Assembly (NCBI RefSeq): GCF_000143415.4
Contig: NW_003314360.1
Span: 298,435 to 362,434, forward strand
DNA length: 64,000 bases
Reading direction: 5' to 3'
Origin: Selaginella moellendorffii
Taxonomy: Eukaryota; Streptophyta; Lycopodiopsida; Selaginellales; Selaginellaceae
Made by a program: the position numbers and the translations under genes. The notes beneath the pieces are model-generated. The model was not told the DNA's origin, did no database searches, and saw only the letters and a list, made by a program, of their open reading frames with translations. This document shows, piece after piece, positions 34,975 through 44,772 of the stretch (position 1 is the stretch's first letter; every line of letters begins with the position of its first letter).

Positions 34975-35540
34975 GTGAAGAGCTCTGGACCAGCCGATAG
35001 GGGAAGGAGATATCAGCAAAGGTTTGGTTTCTACAAAGTTTCCTTGTTTCTGTTTTGATTTTGCTTCTCGTTGTTTTGTAGTTTAAAACTGCTCGGGGTT
35101 AAAGAACACTGCCCGTCTCTCACAGGAAGAGGCACGATTTTCTCTTATATCCAGGATCACTGGTCGACTGCTCATATACTGCTCATATGTAGACACACGG
35201 AAGGTACGGATCTTCTTCCCGCAAGAGCTCTAGAAGGAGTTTTATTCTCGTAGACATGTCTCCGCCACGCCGCAGGTGTTGAGCTCGACTAAGCGCAGTA
35301 GAGACAGGTTTCTTTCATTCTTTAGATCTTTCCTTATCCCCAATTTTCTTCTATTTTGTGTATCCAATGCTTATTCGCACAGAAGACAAGGTACAAACTC
35401 CTCAAATGAGTCTGATTGATGTCAGATCGCCACATCGTTATGCATCGGATCAAACAGCCGAGGCACCGATAAGCTCGCCTCAAGTTTTGGTACTGGCCAG
35501 TTTAATGTTAGCAGATCAATCAAAGCTCACTACGCCCAGG
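34975..35540 (+). pseudogene. MTA fragments, cassette copy 3
   Basis: The longest MTA-derived debris: 'gaagagctctgga' with 'tatcagcaaaggtttggtttct' (35010) matches the end of exon 1 and intron 1, 'gtagtttaaaactgctcgg' (35080) exon 2, 'acacggaaggtacggatcttcttcccgc' (35195) the exon 3-4 junction, and 'tgtatccaatgctta' (35358) exon 6. Introns are retained, so it arose by DNA duplication, not retroposition. Confidence 0.75.
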
Positions 35541-35908
35541 AGAAGCTCTATCTCCATCCAAATAAAGGACTTGCTGCTCCAAGAAGACGACAGCCTTGTA
35601 ACAACAGCCTTGTATGAGCCCTAGAAGAGACTCCCAGATCTTTCGGGAACTTGGAACCGATCTTTTGCTTGATCATCGTCGACCGGTTGAAACAGAGAAA
35701 TGCTCTTGCTGGGTCACTTCTCAGAAATCAATTCTCGTTCTTCTCCTTCCTCTTCCAACTGCAGGAGCTCCGAAACTTGTGCTGGATTTGGACGTCCGCT
35801 ACAGCGAAAGTGGTGAATAAAGCTCGACTCTAGAGAGATTCTAATTTTTAAAAGCACGCACGAATTTTTCCATTAGAGCCCTAAGTCTGCATTTTCTCAG
35901 CTAGCGAG
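35541..35908. other. Spacer before the polytopic membrane gene
   Basis: Short frames only (35614-35820, +). Includes 'gagccctaagtc' text shortly before the next start codon. No supported feature. Confidence 0.4.
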
Positions 35909-37668
35909 ATGTGGAGGTTGCTCGGTCTTGGAGCTGCGCTTTTCCTGCTAGGGAATCCATGGATGTGGCTGCCGTTTTCTTCCCGCGCACCAGGATCACC
36001 GCCACCACCGAGCGACGTCGACGTTTTCTCCCACGGTGCGTATCTCCACAAGAGGATAGTGGAGTCCCCTCTCTATTGGCGGGCTTTGCTTCGTGTTTGG
36101 TCTCCCTCTTTGCAGCGGCTGCATTCTTACGGTTTTGTATCGTTGATCTCGGGGACGGATCCGGCACAGCGACAGTGAAAGGGTTTAGTCCCGTGCTTGT
36201 ACTCATCTTTATGTGGATGGTCAGCACGGCTTCACTCGTGGAGAAATGGATCCTTGACGACAACGCTAGAGGCAGGTTGGCGGCATACACATGCGCTTTC
36301 TCTGGGATTTTCCTGCTGGCGTCCGCCATGCTCGTCGTGCCATACTTACAGGAGCGTGATAGGAGAGTGTGGACAGCCATTTACTCAGTGACTACAGTTA
36401 TGGCGTGGCCGTCATTTGCGCTTCTCCGGAAGTCCCCAGAATTCTACCGGGTCACTGCCACAGCTGTCACATACGGGATGGCTCAGGTGGCACCGCTTGC
36501 TGTTCGTGGGTATTACAAGCTTCCATTCCCATGGAAGACGTCTTTTGCTTCTTATTCTCTTCTCTCCTTAGTTTCTTCGATTCTATGGGCGATCTACTCT
36601 GGAGTTGTGGAGAGATACATGGTACATATGGTTGGAGCTGCCCTGAGCATTGCTGTGAATGTTCTCTACCTCGCCTTCTACGTCAAGAAGCTGGTTGACT
36701 TTTTTGATTTGTTCCACGGTCTTTTGTTTTCTGCTCAAGTAGTTATATTTCGTATTTGGTAGTGAACTTTGTCCTTTAAATACATATATTAATAGAGTAT
36801 ATAGTTTTAGGTAAGTTCAGGTGATGGAGATCACAACGATGAGGCCGTTGTGGTGGTACTATTGTGTTGTTTCGTGCTTGGTGACTTTTGCATGCCATTT
36901 GTATTTCTACACGACCTATTTCACACTTGCTTCTCCAAAATTAATTTCTGCTCGTTGCCCTCGCCCAAGCTGTCATTCTATTGATTGTTACCGCTGGAAC
37001 TTCCACTATCTGAACAATTTTGAAGTTGGCGTCCAGTATTCTGCTATTAGATACTGGCATCTTGCATGCTTCACTCACACTTTATATGTTTTGCTGGCTC
37101 TTGGCTCTTTAACAGGAGGTAAAGCCCTTGAATTTTTTAATTTTATTTTCTTTCTTTAACTTTTCTTCATTCAGTTGTCATTGGAGTTCTTGCTTATTTC
37201 CATCATAAGTGGTGCATGCTGATCAGCTTTATTGTCGGAGCTATTAGTGCCACATTGATTCCTCTTGCACCACATTCCTCATTGTTCGTTGTATTGCAAG
37301 TTTTGTCAGCAATGGCACACTTTTGTGCGGGAATGACATCAATTTGCAGACTTGTTGAAGAGACTCCAGCACCTGGCTTCATTTATTTGAAAAGTCAGTA
37401 CGTACCAGGTTATAAGCCCAACGGGAATTTTGATCTAGATGGGGATGAAGCTTGCACAATAATGTCAGTATTAGGTATCATACCACTTACGGCATCCTGT
37501 TTCATCTCTTTGGTATACTTCCTCGTCCCAGCATATCGTTTTTATCCAGATTGGAAGTGGGGAAACAGGGCAGTAGCCTTGGTTGATGTTGTCTTGATAC
37601 TAGTGCTTGTAGCAGAAATGATAGCACTAGTTGATAAGTACATAATTAGAAGAGTTAATCATTCTTAG
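35909..37668 (+). CDS. Polytopic membrane protein of unknown function, 513 aa
   Basis: Four exons (35909-36035, 36116-36738, 36821-37118, 37175-37668) with introns of 56-82 bp join in frame. The product has an N-terminal hydrophobic stretch ('LLGLGAALFLLGNPW'), a Pro/Ser-rich segment and roughly ten to twelve membrane helices (for example 'VLVLIFMWMVSTASLVEKW', 'SILWAIYSGVV', 'YYCVVSCLVTFACHLYFYTT', 'LVDVVLILVLVAEMIALVDK'). A soluble loop rich in Asp/Gly ('PGYKPNGNFDLDGDE') lies near residue 430. I do not recognise a transporter signature. Base composition shifts: exons 1-2 are GC-rich, exons 3-4 clearly AT-richer, next to the retroelement cluster. Exon phases agree, which supports one gene rather than two. 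Confidence 0.7.
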
Positions 37669-37959
37669 TGCTTCTTTTTCAAAAATTACATTTTCTAGGC
37701 CTAATTATATGAAGAAAAAGTGTGTTTTTCAAGGAGATACATTAACAATTCTAAAGATTGCTCAATATTTTATCATGATACAATTATATTTTTCAAATTT
37801 ATATTTTTATAATAAATTTTATTCAACCACAACTCAAAATTATGGTCATTAAAAGAAAATATTCAGTGATGTTCAAGTTTTTCATGTAGCAATTGATTAA
37901 ATTTACTCAATTAATATTGCAACTAAAACAGCTATTTAGTGGACTTCCATATTTCTTTA
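37669..37959. other. AT-rich spacer
   Basis: 3' flank of the membrane-protein gene; no further feature seen. Confidence 0.5.
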
Positions 37960-38100
37960 TATTATATTCTCTATACTAATATTAGCATAGTGGAATTTTG
38001 GTAGCCATCAGATTAGTTTCAATTCAGACAATTTGCTTTTGTATATAAACTAGGGTTTTTGGGCTAATTGATATGTACATTTTTTATATTCCCTTTCCAT
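37960..38100 (+). repeat. LTR-like segment, copy B
   Basis: Matches 1010-1130 (copy A) in order and orientation, including 'tattagcatagtggaatttt' and 'tatatgtaca'-type text. It lies upstream of a gag remnant, consistent with a 5' LTR/leader of a decayed gypsy element. Confidence 0.55.
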
Positions 38101-39530
38101 ATTCTATGCACTCACATTAGTGGAGATAAGAGGCACTTTTAATTGTCCCTAAGAAGTGCTTAAATTTGGGAATTTAGTTTAAATTTAGCTTTTTCCATTT
38201 CCTTTATTTTGTTATTTCCTTTCGGGATTTTGGTTTAGATCTAACTTTTGCAGTGTCTAGATCTCTCTTCTAGCTTGTTTTTTTTAAATTTCTTTTCTTT
38301 TCCTCTTTCTTTTTTATTCATTTTCATGGTAGAATAATAGTCTCCTCCTCTTTTGACTCTAGAGCAGTAGTTAGTGTAATTGCTCAATGCTATGCAATTG
38401 CAGTTAAACAACCAAACTTAGTTGATGGCAGCATTTATAACATGTGGTATAACTCCTTCTGCTCTTGGTGCCAATTTTCACATTTAGCCAGAGTTATTTT
38501 ATGGGAATCTTAGGGATCATATGTATTATTGGTTCAATCATTTCATGGTGATTGCCACATATCATTCTTGGGATGATGTTTGATATGTGTATGTGTTTCT
38601 CACGTGTCTCCAAGGGACGGCATTGCAATAGTACAATGGTTCGAGTGTAGCCACTTATAAGGATTGGAGTATTTTCCCGGACATCTTCAAACGCATATTT
38701 GGATATGCTGATGATTGTGATGATGCCTTCCAACAATTGCATTGTCTTTGTTAAGGGCCATCTGAATCAGTGATGCAATTTGGTATTTGTTTTCGATGCC
38801 TCTTGCTTTGTGTGGAGCCAAATATGTCAGAGTAGATCAAGCTGGGAATGTTGTGGCCAACACTTTGTCAAGATTTTGTAAAACTTGAGCATGCACTTGT
38901 TTCAGGCACCCTTAACGATGCCTTTCATTGACACAATGTTATGAAACATTGCTTCTTCCACTTTTCATTGCACGTCCTTCAGCTCCACTTTTTGTGGAAG
39001 ATGGTTTTATTTCAATGGAAGTTGATGCTGCTGCTGCTCAAGTTCAAGGACGAGGGCGAGGACGTGGTTATGGCTGTGATGTTCACTACTAAGTGTGTGA
39101 TGAAGTTGGTCACATTTATCAGCGCTATCAGTTTTCTGGATTGGTGGCCTCCATTTCTTGAATGGAGACCTTAGTGTCAATATCATCCTGTTGTTGCTAT
39201 TGTAGTGGAAGGTTTGAATAGTGAGATGCATCTAGAAAATGAGGAATCGCATGAGTAACGAAGGGATCTTGCACAAATAAGTCAGTTACTCCTCCATCTT
39301 TTTTTTGGGAGTATCATCAAGAGGGTCACTCAACATCAGTTCATTCAGTATTTACTTTCCAAGCTTATTTTTATAATAAGAGGTCTCTTATTATTTTTTC
39401 CGCATTGGTGTAAGCAACCAAAGGGAACGACTTGAAAGACGATCCATAGGGTTCAAATATAGAGGGAAAGGGCCCATGAACAAGAGTGCACCCCCTTTTC
39501 CAATCGGTTAAGGGTCTTGGGATAGTTGGG

Positions 39531-39585
39531 GTTAAGCGTCCTTGGGTTTGAATAGTACTGGGCTGGGTGACCTCTCGGGAAGTCC
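39531..39585 (+). ncRNA. 5S-rRNA-like domain in the 5' LTR
   Basis: 'gttaagcgtccttggg', 'agtactgggctgggtgacc' and 'tcgggaagtcc' follow the order and spacing of the 3' half of plant 5S rRNA (intermediate element and C-box of the pol III internal promoter). The 5' half is poorly conserved. A second identical copy is at 39930-39984. Confidence 0.85.
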
Positions 39586-39929
39586 AAACTCAGGAGCTTA
39601 CATTTGGTATCAGAGGGGTCTCGGGTCCGACTCTGTTGGTTGGCTAGGGGAATCACACCACATGTTGATTGACATCTGGCTGGTCCAGTTTGCTCCCGCT
39701 GGGCTCGACCCGAGGGGTAGGGTGTCAAGAGAGCGAGGCTCTCGGGAGAGCTGCGGCTCTCAGCTTCCGTTCACGAGGGCGTGAACTTGTAGGGAAGCGT
39801 GGTGGATTGTAAGCAACCAAAGGGAACGACTTGAAAGACGATCCATAGGGTTCAAATATAGAGGGAAAGGGCCCATGAACAAGAGTGCACCCCCTTTTCC
39901 AATCGGTTAAGGGTCTTGGGATAGTTGGG

Positions 39930-39984
39930 GTTAAGCGTCCTTGGGTTTGAATAGTACTGGGCTGGGTGACCTCTCGGGAAGTCC
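39930..39984 (+). ncRNA. 5S-rRNA-like domain in the 3' LTR
   Basis: Identical to 39531-39585; same reasoning. Confidence 0.85.
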
Positions 39985-40309
39985 AAACTCAGGAGCTTAC
40001 AATTGGTTGATACAGGTTCGAGTTTATCTTTTATTGCTTGACCTATTGTTACACATTGCCATCTACATTTGCATTATGTAGTAGAGTTAGTTTTCATTAT
40101 GGCAACATCCGTACATATACATATGCATGGGATAAAGTGGACCTAGTTGTGTGTGTAGGCGATTTCGAGCTTGAATTGTAGTCATTGTGGGTGGTGTTAA
40201 GTCAAGCTTTTGACCTCATTCTCGGAATCAATTGATTGTAACACAATTATGTCAAGTGTAATTTTGAGGCTTTTCCCCTTTGTCTCATACTTCTTTATAG
40301 TTCATTATA

Positions 40310-40590
40310 AGGAACCAACTCCCTGAGGTGTCAAAGGCTAAAGGATCCCTGAAAGCACGACCAAAATGATAAAGAGTTCGTCGGATGAGATCGAGTCCGA
40401 GATTGAGTCCGAGACCGACTCTAAGACTAAGTTCGAAACTGAGTTCAAGACCGAGTCCGAGATCGAGTCCGAAACCAACTTTGAGATTGAGTTTGAGATC
40501 GATTCCGAGACGAAGTTTGAGACCGAGTCCAAGATCCGATATTGGGTCCGAGACCAAGTCCAAATTCGAGTCCGAGATCGAGTCTAGTTT
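40310..40590 (+). repeat. Purine-rich (GAGTCCGAGATC)n-type repeat, copy 1
   Basis: A shared lead ('gaggtgtcaaaggctaaaggatcc', then 'gaccaaaatgataaa') is followed by about 200 bp of degenerate 12-bp units built on 'gagtccgagacc'. The same arrangement is at 48535-48705. The opposite-strand version of the unit fills 45750-46190. Confidence 0.8.
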
Positions 40591-40599
40591 GAATACTAA

Positions 40600-40981
40600 T
40601 ATAGGATATGCGGGCGTCCCAAAGCAAGTATTGCACCCAAGGCTTGGGATTTAGAGGGTCCTATGATCAAGTCTTATTATACCAAAGGATGTTAGGAACC
40701 TGGAGGCTTGGTGTGCTTGGCTACTTGTGCCTGCAGGGAGTGTAGCTGAACCTTAAGTCCAGTCTAACCCGGGGAGGGGGATTGGGAGAGACTTGGGAAT
40801 TCATGGATGCGTGGTTAATGCTCCGTTGCTCGTGTAGTGAGTATCTGAAACCAAGTAGGATCAAGTAGGAGCTGGTACAATAGGTGGGAATCTTGGCGAG
40901 AGAACTTAGCTAAAGCCAAGGCAGTGTTGGTCGGATAGACAAAGCAAGCTGGCAAATGGGAAAAGAAATTTTGTGGCTTAC
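40600..40981 (+). repeat. Probable 5' LTR end of chromovirus 1
   Basis: 'gtggcttaca' at 40972-40981 is followed immediately by 'atttggtattgaagc', a mutated initiator-tRNA-Met primer-binding site, marking the end of a 5' LTR. The LTR start was not located. Confidence 0.5.
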
Positions 40982-41059
40982 AATTTGGTATTGAAGCTTT
41001 TTCCTCAGTTTTAGCAAAGGATAGAGGCGGATTGCTGGGAAATGGCAAAGGCAGGGCAT

Positions 41060-42270
41060 AAACAAACCAAGGCATAGATGGAACCTCCTCCAGAGCTAGA
41101 GCCTTTGGTTGAAAAAAAGGGTAGGAATCCTTATACGAGGAGGACTCTAGTGAGGAAACTTCCAAATAAGAGTCCAGTGGGAGGTTCGGTCATCCAAGGC
41201 TTGATTAGACATTCTAGAAGGGCAAATGGCATAGACCAATGCCCTGTTAGAGACTCTTGTACGCAAGTTAAAGTGTGACGAGAAGCAAAAGAAAAAGCGA
41301 AAGACTGCGAATGTTGGTAGCACAGAAAGTGCGGACCTTTTGGCAAAGACTAAGGCGGAACCAAACAAAGTCAAACAGACCGAAGTGGAATCAGTCCTTC
41401 AAACAATTCCCAAGTACCAAAACCCCCACTAGTCTTCAAAGGAGTGAATGACTATAAGGTGGTGGAAGATTGGTTTTACGATATAGAAGACTACTTTTAA
41501 ACATTGCGGTTACCAAGCTCGGACAAGGTCCCATGTGCAAAACCATATTTGGCAAATAATACCAAGTCTTGATGGAGAATGACAGAGGCCAATAAAGGAC
41601 TGGTGGCCACTTGGGAAATGATGAAAGCGAGGATTCGCGCGACTTACGTTCCTCCGAATGCTACTCTGCACCTAAAGGATGAGTTGAGTAGGTTGAAACA
41701 GACCGAAACCATTCAAGAGTATGTGAATGGGTTTATGGCAAAGAGGATACTTGTCACAGATATGGGCGATATAGATGCATTCCATGCTTTTATATTAGGC
41801 TTGCAAACTTGGACTTGAGGCGAGGTGATGTGTTGAAACTCAACCAACTACAAGGAAGCATTGGATGCGGCCATCAAGGTGCATTTCAATGATAACCTGT
41901 GAATGGGGAACACGATGGGGTCAGGGTCCACGTTTAGCAAAGGGGCCAAACCAAGGGGGACATATGGCAAGGGGAAATTTAAGAAGAGTTTATCTAAAAA
42001 TGAGTCCTTGGGGTTTCGAAAATACAGATTCAGTGGTCAGCAAATAAGTACATGGGTGAGTCAAGCAAAAAAAATAAACCCACAGATAAGAAGATCAAGT
42101 TTGTTAATAGTGTGGGAAACAATGTATGCTACAATTGTGGTGAAGTGGGACACTTTTCAAAGAAATGTCTATACCCGAAGAAGGCTAGAGCCAATATGGC
42201 CATTAAGTCGGGTGAAACCCAAATTGAAGTACGTGATTCAGTCCCTAACTCAAAGTTACTCATTAGATGA
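41060..42270 (+). pseudogene. gag of chromovirus 1
   Basis: The core frame 41579-41818 has the gag signature ('TWEMMKARIRATYVPPNA', 'LKDELSRLKQTETIQEYVNG'). A CCHC zinc knuckle (C-x2-C-x4-H-x4-C, 'CYNCGEVGHFSKKC') is encoded at 42127-42168. Frameshifts split the region into several frames. Confidence 0.85.
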
Positions 42271-42339
42271 CCAACTTTGGTAGAGAGTCATTCGTGACAT
42301 CTACTAGCCCTCCGAGGGAAACTCGAGGGTAGCTTTGTT

Positions 42340-42650
42340 AAGATCTTTATTGACACAGGTGCTTCAGATAATTTTACGGTTGTAGACATAGTCCGGCAAG
42401 CCAAACTAATGGTGCAGTGGTTGGGCGAACCAAGGACTATAGAGTTTATTCAAGGTAGCCAAAACACCGATGATGTACTTCGACAAGCAAGAGTTGAAGT
42501 AGGGATATGGAAAGTATATATGGATTTCACCGTGTTGGACATGGCGAGATTTGATGTAATCTTTGGGATAGATTGGTTCAATCGGTTCATGGTAGCTTTG
42601 CATGGACAAGGTATGAACCTTGTGGTATTGGTAAATGCCCGAAGAGAATG
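42340..42650 (+). pseudogene. Aspartic protease of chromovirus 1
   Basis: 'FIDTGASDNF' (about 42346) carries the catalytic D-T-G. 'FDVIFGIDWFNRF' downstream is the usual second landmark of gypsy proteases. Confidence 0.8.
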
Positions 42651-42855
42651 ATCTAGGGTGAAGGCCCAAGATCTAAAGGTAGGGCAATGTAAGGCTAAAG
42701 ACTTCGACTTGAACCTGGTGTCCATGAAAGGACAACTCACTAAAGGAACCAAAGCAGCATTTCTATGCTTACTCTTGATGAGGAGTGACAAAAAGATGGG
42801 ATCAAAAGAAGCGCGTTTAGTGACCCAGGTAGTGTTGGACTAATTTCAAGATACC

Positions 42856-44200
42856 ATGCCGGAGGAGTTACTGGCACGGTTACCCCCTGAACAACCAATA
42901 AAACATAAAATTGAGCTAGTCGAGGGTGTTAAGGTGGTGGTTCGTCCCCCTTATCAGTTGAACAAAATGAAACTCGAGGAGCTCAAACACCAACTTGAGG
43001 AATTGGTGGAAAAAGGGTATGTTAGGTTGAGCAAGTCACCATATGGTGTACTAGTGTTATTTGTGAAAAAGAAAGATGAATCTATGCGCATATGTATAGA
43101 CTACCGGTTGTTTAACAAGTATACAAAGAAGAACAAGTACCCTTTACCAAGGATTAGGGACTTGTTTGATAGGTTAGGAAAGGTGAAATACTTCTTGAGG
43201 ATCGACATAAGGTCAGAATATTACCAAATTAGGGTAATAGAGGAAGATGTTAAGAAGACAACCTGTTAGACAAGGTATGGAAACTTCGAGTTTTAGTGAT
43301 GCCCTTTGGGCTATGCAATGCACAAGCAATGTTCTTAGTGTTGATGAACCATATTTTTGTACCCTATCTAGATTATTTCGTGGTCATCTACAATAACGAC
43401 ATTTTGATCTATAGCAAAACGCTAGAGGAGCATGCCAAACACTTGACGAAGGTGTTTGAGAAACTAAGGGAACACTAACTGTATGCTAAAAAGAGCAAAT
43501 GTGACTTTGCTTAACAAAAGGTAAAATTTCTTGGGCATGTAGTGGGCAAGGACAGGCTTAAGGTGGACCTTGAAAAGGTCCAAGCGATCTAGGAATGGGA
43601 ACGACCATCAAATGTACACGAGTTAAGAACATTCTTGGGGTTATGCAACTACTACTGAAAATTTATCAAACACTATTTGAAAGTAACCCTACCTTTAATA
43701 GACTAAACGGGAAAAGGGAAGATGGTATGGATAGTGGAATGTAAAGTGGCATTTATCCACCTCAAAGGGAAGTTGAGGAAGGCTCCCGTATTAGTGTTAC
43801 CAGATTTTGGTAAGGACTTTGAAGTAAAAACGGATGCTTCAGACTTTGCATTGGGTGCAATGTTGAAACAAGACAACCATTTAGTAGCATTTTTCTCAAA
43901 GAAGTTGGACAAGGCTCAGTAAAAGTAACTTACCCATGAGAAGGAATTATTTGTGGCTCAGTAGAGTGCTTTGTGGTCAAGGAGCTCAAGGAGTGGCAAC
44001 ACCACCTTGGGAAACACTTCAAGGTTTACATGAACAATATGGCAATGAAACACTTATTGTCATAGCCTAACCTGAAAGGGAAATAGAGTCGGTGGGCCAA
44101 TGCTTTGGCTGAGTTTGGTTGTGAGATTTTCTATAAGTTTGGGAAGAGTAACATCGTGGCAGATGCACTAAGTCGAAAAGCAAGCTTGAAGTTGGCAATA
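42856..44200 (+). pseudogene. Reverse transcriptase/RNase H of chromovirus 1
   Basis: RT landmarks are '[20 protein letters not shown]', '[20 protein letters not shown]', '[13 protein letters not shown]' and '[14 protein letters not shown]'. The catalytic box, normally Y-[LVI]-D-D, reads Y-N-N-D, which would abolish polymerase activity. RNase H pieces follow ('VKTDASDFALGAML', 'SNIVADALSRK'). Several in-frame stops. Confidence 0.9.
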
Positions 44201-44429
44201 TCCAGTGCAACAACAACCTTTTGGGATGATGTGCGGACAACATATGAGAATGATGGTCTAGCACAAGAAGTGTTGCTGAGGAACCTAGAGGTGCAAGAAG
44301 TTCACTAAAGAGGTGAGTTGCTAATAGAAGAAAAAATATGTTATGCAGAACGCAATGGACTCATTTATTATAAACAAACAAGGGTGTATATTCTAGAAGG
44401 GGAACTAAGGAAGGTAGCCTTAAAAGAGT

Positions 44430-44772
44430 GTCATGACGGACCTCTTGCGGGACACGGCAGAGTGCCCAAAACAATAGGCTTACTCAAGAGGAAGTATTAC
44501 TAGCCAGATATGGATAAGGACATCCAAGACTATGTAAAGACATGTCCAACATGTAAGCAGGTCAAAGCCATGACTAAGGCTAGTGGGGGCTTATTACAAA
44601 GCATCCTAATTCCAAATCATCCATAGAAATGTCTTATGATGGATTTCATCACGGGACTCCCCCCAAGTGAGGGGTTCGATACGATATTCATGGTGGTGGA
44701 CCAATTTTTAAAGATGGCACATTTCATACCCACCACAACAGAAGTGGATGCGGAAGGTGTGGCAAAGCTATT
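44430..44772 (+). pseudogene. Integrase N-terminal part of chromovirus 1
   Basis: 'CHDGPLAGHGRVPKT' and 'YVKTCPTCKQ' form the HHCC zinc domain, then 'MMDFITGLPPSEGFDTIFMV' begins the catalytic core with its first Asp. The reading is cut after 'EGVAKLF' by the insert starting at 44773 and resumes near 46412. Confidence 0.85.

Larger units (their letters stand above)
39409..40001 (+). mobile_element. Cassandra-type TRIM retrotransposon with 5S-like LTRs
   Basis: 593 bp non-coding element. Two 194-bp LTRs (39409-39602, 39808-40001) look identical base for base and end in TGTAAGC...GCTTACA. A primer-binding site 'TTTGGTATCAGAGG' complementary to initiator tRNA-Met follows the 5' LTR, and a G/A-rich tract precedes the 3' LTR. 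Perfect 5-bp target duplication ATTGG (39404-39408 and 40002-40006). Each LTR holds the 3' half of a 5S rRNA gene including the internal C-box, the hallmark of Cassandra. It has no coding capacity and depends on other elements to move. LTR identity implies a very recent insertion. Confidence 0.95.
38100..40300 (+). mobile_element. Decayed Ty3/gypsy element (gag and protease), split by Cassandra
   Basis: Plus-strand remnants: a gag core near 38590-38740 ('CLQGTALQ' then 'DWSIFPDIFKRIFGY'), a degenerate CCHC knuckle near 39080-39115, and a protease start 'ALVDTGSSLSFI' that is split by the element at 39409-40001 and resumes at 40007. Multiple stops show it is dead. Removing the insert and one copy of its 5-bp target duplication restores the protease reading, so the gypsy copy was already here when Cassandra landed. 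Confidence 0.8.

Noticed and set aside
39409-40001. A genuine 5S rRNA gene
   Set aside because: Only the 3' half matches 5S, and it lies within perfect LTRs with a PBS and target duplication.
40366-40654. Long frames of repeated Glu-Ser/Lys or Leu-Gly dipeptides on both strands
   Set aside because: They are translations of the 12-bp purine satellite; they appear in several frames and at 48580 and 45544-46380 as well, so they are repeat artefacts.
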